Assembly: GCF_030271255.1 (NCBI RefSeq)
Contig: NZ_JASJOM010000001.1
Coordinates: 186,001-250,000 of the forward strand
Direction of reading: 5' to 3'
Source: Peribacillus folii
GTDB taxonomy: Bacteria > Bacillota > Bacilli > Bacillales > DSM-1321
Length of the DNA: 64,000 nt
The notes beneath the pieces were generated by a model. The model was not told the origin of the DNA. It was given only the letters and a program-made list of their open reading frames with translations, and searched no databases. Within the stretch, counting starts at the first letter, position 1. Each line of letters opens with the position of its first letter. Positions 61,116 through 64,000 of the stretch are shown piece by piece. A program made the translations under genes and the position numbers.

Positions 61116-61325
61116 GTGAATTTAAACCTACGAAATGCGATCATCCAAAATGTATCTGGAAATTCGCAGGAGCAGCTGGAAGACACGATTGTCGATGCAA
61201 TCCAAAACGGTGAGGAAAAAATGTTGCCTGGCTTGGGAGTATTATTCGAGGTCATCTGGCAAAATTCATCCGATCAAGAAAAACAAGAAATGATTCATGC
61301 CCTTGAATCAGGATTAAAAAAATAA
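61116..61325 (+). CDS. sspI: small acid-soluble spore protein SspI
   Basis: 69 residues, close to B. subtilis SspI across its length ([33 protein letters not shown]). A minor spore core protein made in the forespore. GTG start after GAGGAGGAATAATT. Expected to be sigma-G dependent; no consensus promoter is claimed here. Divergent from ysgA. Confidence 0.97.
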   Translation: MNLNLRNAIIQNVSGNSQEQLEDTIVDAIQNGEEKMLPGLGVLFEVIWQNSSDQEKQEMIHALESGLKK

Positions 61326-61344
61326 CAGCCCTCGGAGGCTGTTA
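61323..61344. terminator. bidirectional terminator after sspI
   Basis: TAACAGCC / GGCTGTTA stem with T-runs on both strands, shared with the convergent stress gene. Confidence 0.9.
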
Positions 61345-61359
61345 TTTTTTTTCATTCAC

Positions 61360-61749
61360 TCACTTCGTAATCGGCACCACTTTATCCGGATCTGCCTTCA
61401 TTTCTTCGACTGAGACCTCTTCATCAAGAAGCAGAATGAATTTTTTTGCTTTCGCTTCTTCGAGAATCGCATTGGTTTCTGTTACGGAGTACCCGTATTT
61501 CGTGAAAAAGGTACGCAAATCCCCTGAGCCTTCTTCTGTGAAGAAATGGATGATTTTCTCTAAAAAAGTATCCTTGTCCTGATTGGCGATGATCAATATA
61601 TCCGTATGCTCATTTCCTAGCTGCACATCATTTTTTATATCAGCTGCGACTGTCATCTGTATGCCAGTCACGCCTTTTGCTTGTAAATCATGAATTGCAG
61701 CAAGTAATTCCGGATTAGAGTCAAAAACACCGTAAACGTTTTTGTCCAT
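61360..61749 (-). CDS. YflT-domain general stress protein, paralogue 1
   Basis: 129 residues, a single YflT (general stress protein 17M) domain: KNVYGVFDSNPELLAAIHDL opening, then DKDTFLEKIIHFFTEEGSGDLR and a LLLDE strand. Made up almost entirely of the domain shared with the two genes upstream. A sigma-B-like promoter precedes it. Function unknown. Confidence 0.9.
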   Translation of the reverse strand: MDKNVYGVFDSNPELLAAIHDLQAKGVTGIQMTVAADIKNDVQLGNEHTDILIIANQDKDTFLEKIIHFFTEEGSGDLRTFFTKYGYSVTETNAILEEAKAKKFILLLDEEVSVEEMKADPDKVVPITK

Positions 61750-61798
61750 GTTTTCTTCCTCCTTGTTACTTCACTTGAAATAGGATTCCTCTGTAATT

Positions 61799-61823
61799 AT
61801 ACCTTGCCGCTTTATTAATAAAC
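61799..61823 (-). promoter_or_regulatory. sigma-B-like promoter of YflT paralogue 1
   Basis: Minus strand GTTTAT (61818-61823), 13 bp, AGGTAT (61799-61804); consensus is GTTTAA-N12-15-GGGTAT. Confidence 0.65.
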
Positions 61824-61883
61824 AAGCATATAATGCAATGGTAAATGCTGATCCCTTGCTAGGGAGTTCCCCTGCCAAAAGGA

Positions 61884-61913
61884 AACTAACAGCCTTTGGG
61901 CAGGCTGTTAGTT
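61884..61913 (-). terminator. terminator of YflT paralogue 2
   Basis: AACTAACAGCC / GGCTGTTAGTT stem, directly after the stop codon; T-run is short. Confidence 0.75.
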
Positions 61914-61920
61914 TGCACCC

Positions 61921-62700
61921 TTACAGATGGTCGGTATTGATTCTATTCTTGATATAATCCTCTTTCAATGGGTCTTCTTCCCCTTTAACATTACGGTTCA
62001 CAGATCGGTCTTCATCCAAAGCCTTCCCGGTATCGGCTGAAAATGGATCGGCATGTGGGTCGCTTGTCAATGTGCCTTCAAAATCCGTCTTCTCCTGTTG
62101 TTTGTATCTCTCGGTGGAATTGGACCTGATTTCCCTTTCTTGAGCACGCTTTGTGTTCAGCTCTTCATGATTTTCAAAGATATCGGCAGAATTCCCGTGC
62201 AGTTCTTTGCTTCTCCCTGGCTGCGCCTCCACTTCAGGCGTTTGATAGGCATTAGCAGTGGTCTCTGGAAAAAGGTTTGGGTCCGGGTTGTTCACCACCC
62301 CTGTTTTAAGCGGGTCTTCCGCGAGATATTCATCATCATGCATATCATTGGAGGCGGCTGCCTGGTCATCTATAAGGATCAAGAATTTCCCAGCCTCCAC
62401 TTCGTTTATATATGCGGTCGCTTCGCTGTCGGCGAGCCCGAATTCTCCCAGCCTGTTTCTTATGTCTCCCGTTCCTTCATTCAGGAAGAAATGTTTCAGC
62501 TTATCCAAAAAGGACTCTTCGCTAGCATTCGTTACGACGTCCACTTCATGATCTTTTCTTTCACTGCCAAAATCGAAATCTTCCTTTTTATTGGCGATCA
62601 CGGTTATTTCCCGTTCATCTCTTCCCGTTTCCGTTAAGGATTGTATAGCTTGATATACTTCTGGTTTAGAATCGTATATACCGTATAATGCTTTTCCCAT
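61921..62700 (-). CDS. YflT-domain general stress protein with disordered tail, paralogue 2
   Basis: 259 residues. YflT domain at about 1-125 (GKALYGIYDSKPEVYQAIQ; SFLDKLKHFFLNEGTGDIR), then a charged, low-complexity C-terminus (about 130-259) rich in Glu, Asp, Lys and Asn. ATG at 62700 follows AAGGAGGAAGAGATGC; the frame runs open to 62814 across the promoter. Sigma-B-type promoter upstream. Confidence 0.88.
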   Translation of the reverse strand: MGKALYGIYDSKPEVYQAIQSLTETGRDEREITVIANKKEDFDFGSERKDHEVDVVTNASEESFLDKLKHFFLNEGTGDIRNRLGEFGLADSEATAYINEVEAGKFLILIDDQAAASNDMHDDEYLAEDPLKTGVVNNPDPNLFPETTANAYQTPEVEAQPGRSKELHGNSADIFENHEELNTKRAQEREIRSNSTERYKQQEKTDFEGTLTSDPHADPFSADTGKALDEDRSVNRNVKGEEDPLKEDYIKNRINTDHL

Positions 62701-62746
62701 GCATCTCTTCCTCCTTAATTTCTGGAACATTGTCTTATTTGTAGGT

Positions 62747-62771
62747 ATACCCCAAGGGACGCTTTTTAAAC
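62747..62771 (-). promoter_or_regulatory. sigma-B promoter of YflT paralogue 2
   Basis: Minus strand GTTTAA (62766-62771), 13 bp, GGGTAT (62747-62752): a full consensus match. The -35 sits in the loop of an inverted repeat (GGACGCTTTTT/AAAAAGCGTCC, 62757-62783). Confidence 0.88.
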
Positions 62772-62869
62772 AAAAAAGCGTCCTAAGAGGAAGTGTGGAG
62801 TTCTTTAGGAACACCTTTCTGTCCCTCTAAGGGAGGCTTTTTTGCAAAGGATCGCTTTCGTAATAAAAA

Positions 62870-62904
62870 AAGGGTATCGGAATGGAGAACATTCCGATAC
62901 CCTT
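62870..62904 (-). terminator. terminator of YflT paralogue 3
   Basis: AAGGGTATCGGAATG / CATTCCGATACCCTT perfect stem then a T-run on the minus strand. Confidence 0.93.
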
Positions 62905-62923
62905 TTAGCCAACATTTTTACAC

Positions 62924-63853
62924 TTAGAAGCGGTTACCACTTCGTTCAGTTGCATTTTTTTCATTCAAGATCGAGTCATCTGAACTATCAAGCTGAATTT
63001 CTTCTTTCTTCAAAGTATCTTTAACCTGTTCGGTTTCTTGTACAGCGTGTTTCTTGATGACGATTTCATCTGTTACAACTGGTTTTTTCGATACTTCCAA
63101 TTTTTCTTCGACGACAGGGATACGTATCGTTTCCCCCTCCTGAATGCTGTCAGTCTCCAGATTTCCTTCCCGTCCTGACACTGATCGATGCTCGATTGTC
63201 ACCTCTTCATGTTCAACAGGGACATTGATCGTTTTATGTTGTTCATTCACTTCTTTATTAATGACCACTTCACCGGTCTGAACTCTTTCTTTATCGATAT
63301 TCAGCTGTTCTTCGCGAAGCGTGAGCGTCCGTTCATCTTCTGGCAATTCACGGCCTTTCCCGTTCACTCCATATACATCTTCCTTATTTAAGGCATCGGC
63401 TTTCTCGGTACCGTTATCGAGAGGGGGCGCGGTGTTCCCATCCAGCCTGGTTCCGGCCGTGTCCATCGATGCGGTCGTGAATTTATCTTTTGCCGTTCCA
63501 AGATGGCCTTCGCCTTCTTCGACCAACACGAGGACTTTTCCGTTCTCCACATCAAAGACATGTTCTGCTGCGTCACTATTGGAAAGTCCTGCATTCGCCA
63601 ATCTTGTCGAAAGGTCAGCTGTATCATCTGGCATGAAGAAGCGTGCCACCTTGTCCATAAATGATTCGTCGTGAGGGACATTCGTCATCGTATGAACATC
63701 CGTTTCACGTTGGTGATTGGTAAAATCCAATGTTTCTTCCTTATCAGCGACAACCGTGATATCATCCCCTTCAAAGCCCTTGGCCTTGAGTGCATTGATT
63801 GCTTGGATCACTTCTGCATTCGATTCATATACTCCATAAACTGTTTTATTCAT
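62924..63853 (-). CDS. stress protein with YflT domain and DUF2382 (YsnF-like), paralogue 3
   Basis: 309 residues. YflT domain at 1-115 (KTVYGVYESNAEVIQAINAL; SFMDKVARFFMPDDTADL), a linker, then a DUF2382 domain at about 175-290 (LREEQLNIDKERVQTGEVVI; IRIPVVEEKLEV) of repeated beta hairpins. B. subtilis YsnF has the same DUF2382 and is a sigma-B general stress protein. AAGGAGGAATGTACA precedes the ATG. Confidence 0.92.
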   Translation of the reverse strand: MNKTVYGVYESNAEVIQAINALKAKGFEGDDITVVADKEETLDFTNHQRETDVHTMTNVPHDESFMDKVARFFMPDDTADLSTRLANAGLSNSDAAEHVFDVENGKVLVLVEEGEGHLGTAKDKFTTASMDTAGTRLDGNTAPPLDNGTEKADALNKEDVYGVNGKGRELPEDERTLTLREEQLNIDKERVQTGEVVINKEVNEQHKTINVPVEHEEVTIEHRSVSGREGNLETDSIQEGETIRIPVVEEKLEVSKKPVVTDEIVIKKHAVQETEQVKDTLKKEEIQLDSSDDSILNEKNATERSGNRF

Positions 63854-63908
63854 TGTACATTCCTCCTTAGGGTTTGTTGTGCTGTTTAGTAGCTGTCATA
63901 TATAAACT

Positions 63909-63933
63909 CTACCCGCCTTGCACCTAAGTAAAC
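63909..63933 (-). promoter_or_regulatory. sigma-B-like promoter of YflT paralogue 3
   Basis: Minus strand GTTTAC (63928-63933), 13 bp, GGGTAG (63909-63914), about 55 bp before the ATG. Confidence 0.75.
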
Positions 63934-64000
63934 GAGGAATCCATATTTCATTTATGTTAAAACATGACAATTCATTCTTAGCACAGAACAACAATTTGCC

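Overview
The window is chromosomal DNA of an endospore-forming Bacillaceae (Bacillus sensu lato). Protein resemblance and intergenic style suggest a Peribacillus/B. simplex-like species, but that is inference. Spore genes (gerE, gerM, sspI), T-box and lysine riboswitch leaders, sigma-A and sigma-B type promoters, and a gene order that largely follows the lonA-hem / ilv-leu / sdh / uvrC / pheST part of the Bacillus subtilis map all support this. Most genes are on the minus strand.

Layout. 1-3.2 kb: haem operon hemA-hemX-hemC-hemD (hemD cut by the window edge). 3.4-12.6 kb: a small membrane protein, then the proteostasis block engB, lonA, lonB, clpX, tig. 12.7-22.5 kb: a TPR protein and the branched-chain amino acid operon ilvB-ilvH-ilvC-leuA-leuB-leuC-leuD behind a leucine T-box, with a CodY-like box at its promoter and a terminator-like hairpin between leuB and leuC. 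22.7-29.9 kb: an accessory stretch between ilvB and tRNA-Arg. It holds an M15 peptidase, a GNAT protein, small membrane proteins, a DUF2087 regulator paired with a GIY-YIG protein, and an AT-rich plus-strand locus of five genes: a secreted small protein without a normal start codon, two membrane proteins, an ABC ATPase and a lipoprotein. 29.9-40.9 kb: tRNA-Arg, yfcE-type phosphodiesterase, rdgB, gerM, racE, a MarR regulator, gerE, a thioesterase, sdhCAB, yslB and lysC with its lysine riboswitch. 40.9-48.7 kb: uvrC, trxA and a fatty-acid degradation cluster (fadR-fadB-etfB-etfA and lcfA) with a clear FadR operator. 49-61.3 kb: a 27-residue peptide gene, yshE, mutS2, polX, cvpA, zapA, rnhC, a 21-bp tandem repeat array, pheT-pheS with a phenylalanine T-box, an rRNA/tRNA methyltransferase and sspI. 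61.3-64 kb: three paralogous YflT-type stress genes, each with a sigma-B-like promoter of identical 13-bp spacing.

Most of the window is conserved backbone. The parts that stand out are the export/immunity-like locus at 26.4-29.7 kb, with its broken or highly unusual start codon; the 21-bp tandem array at about 56.0-56.4 kb; a pair of dispersed GC-rich repeats at 9.1 and 48.9 kb; the absence of rph between gerM and rdgB; and the sigma-B triplet. All family names come from recognising motifs and remembered relatives; no database search was run.
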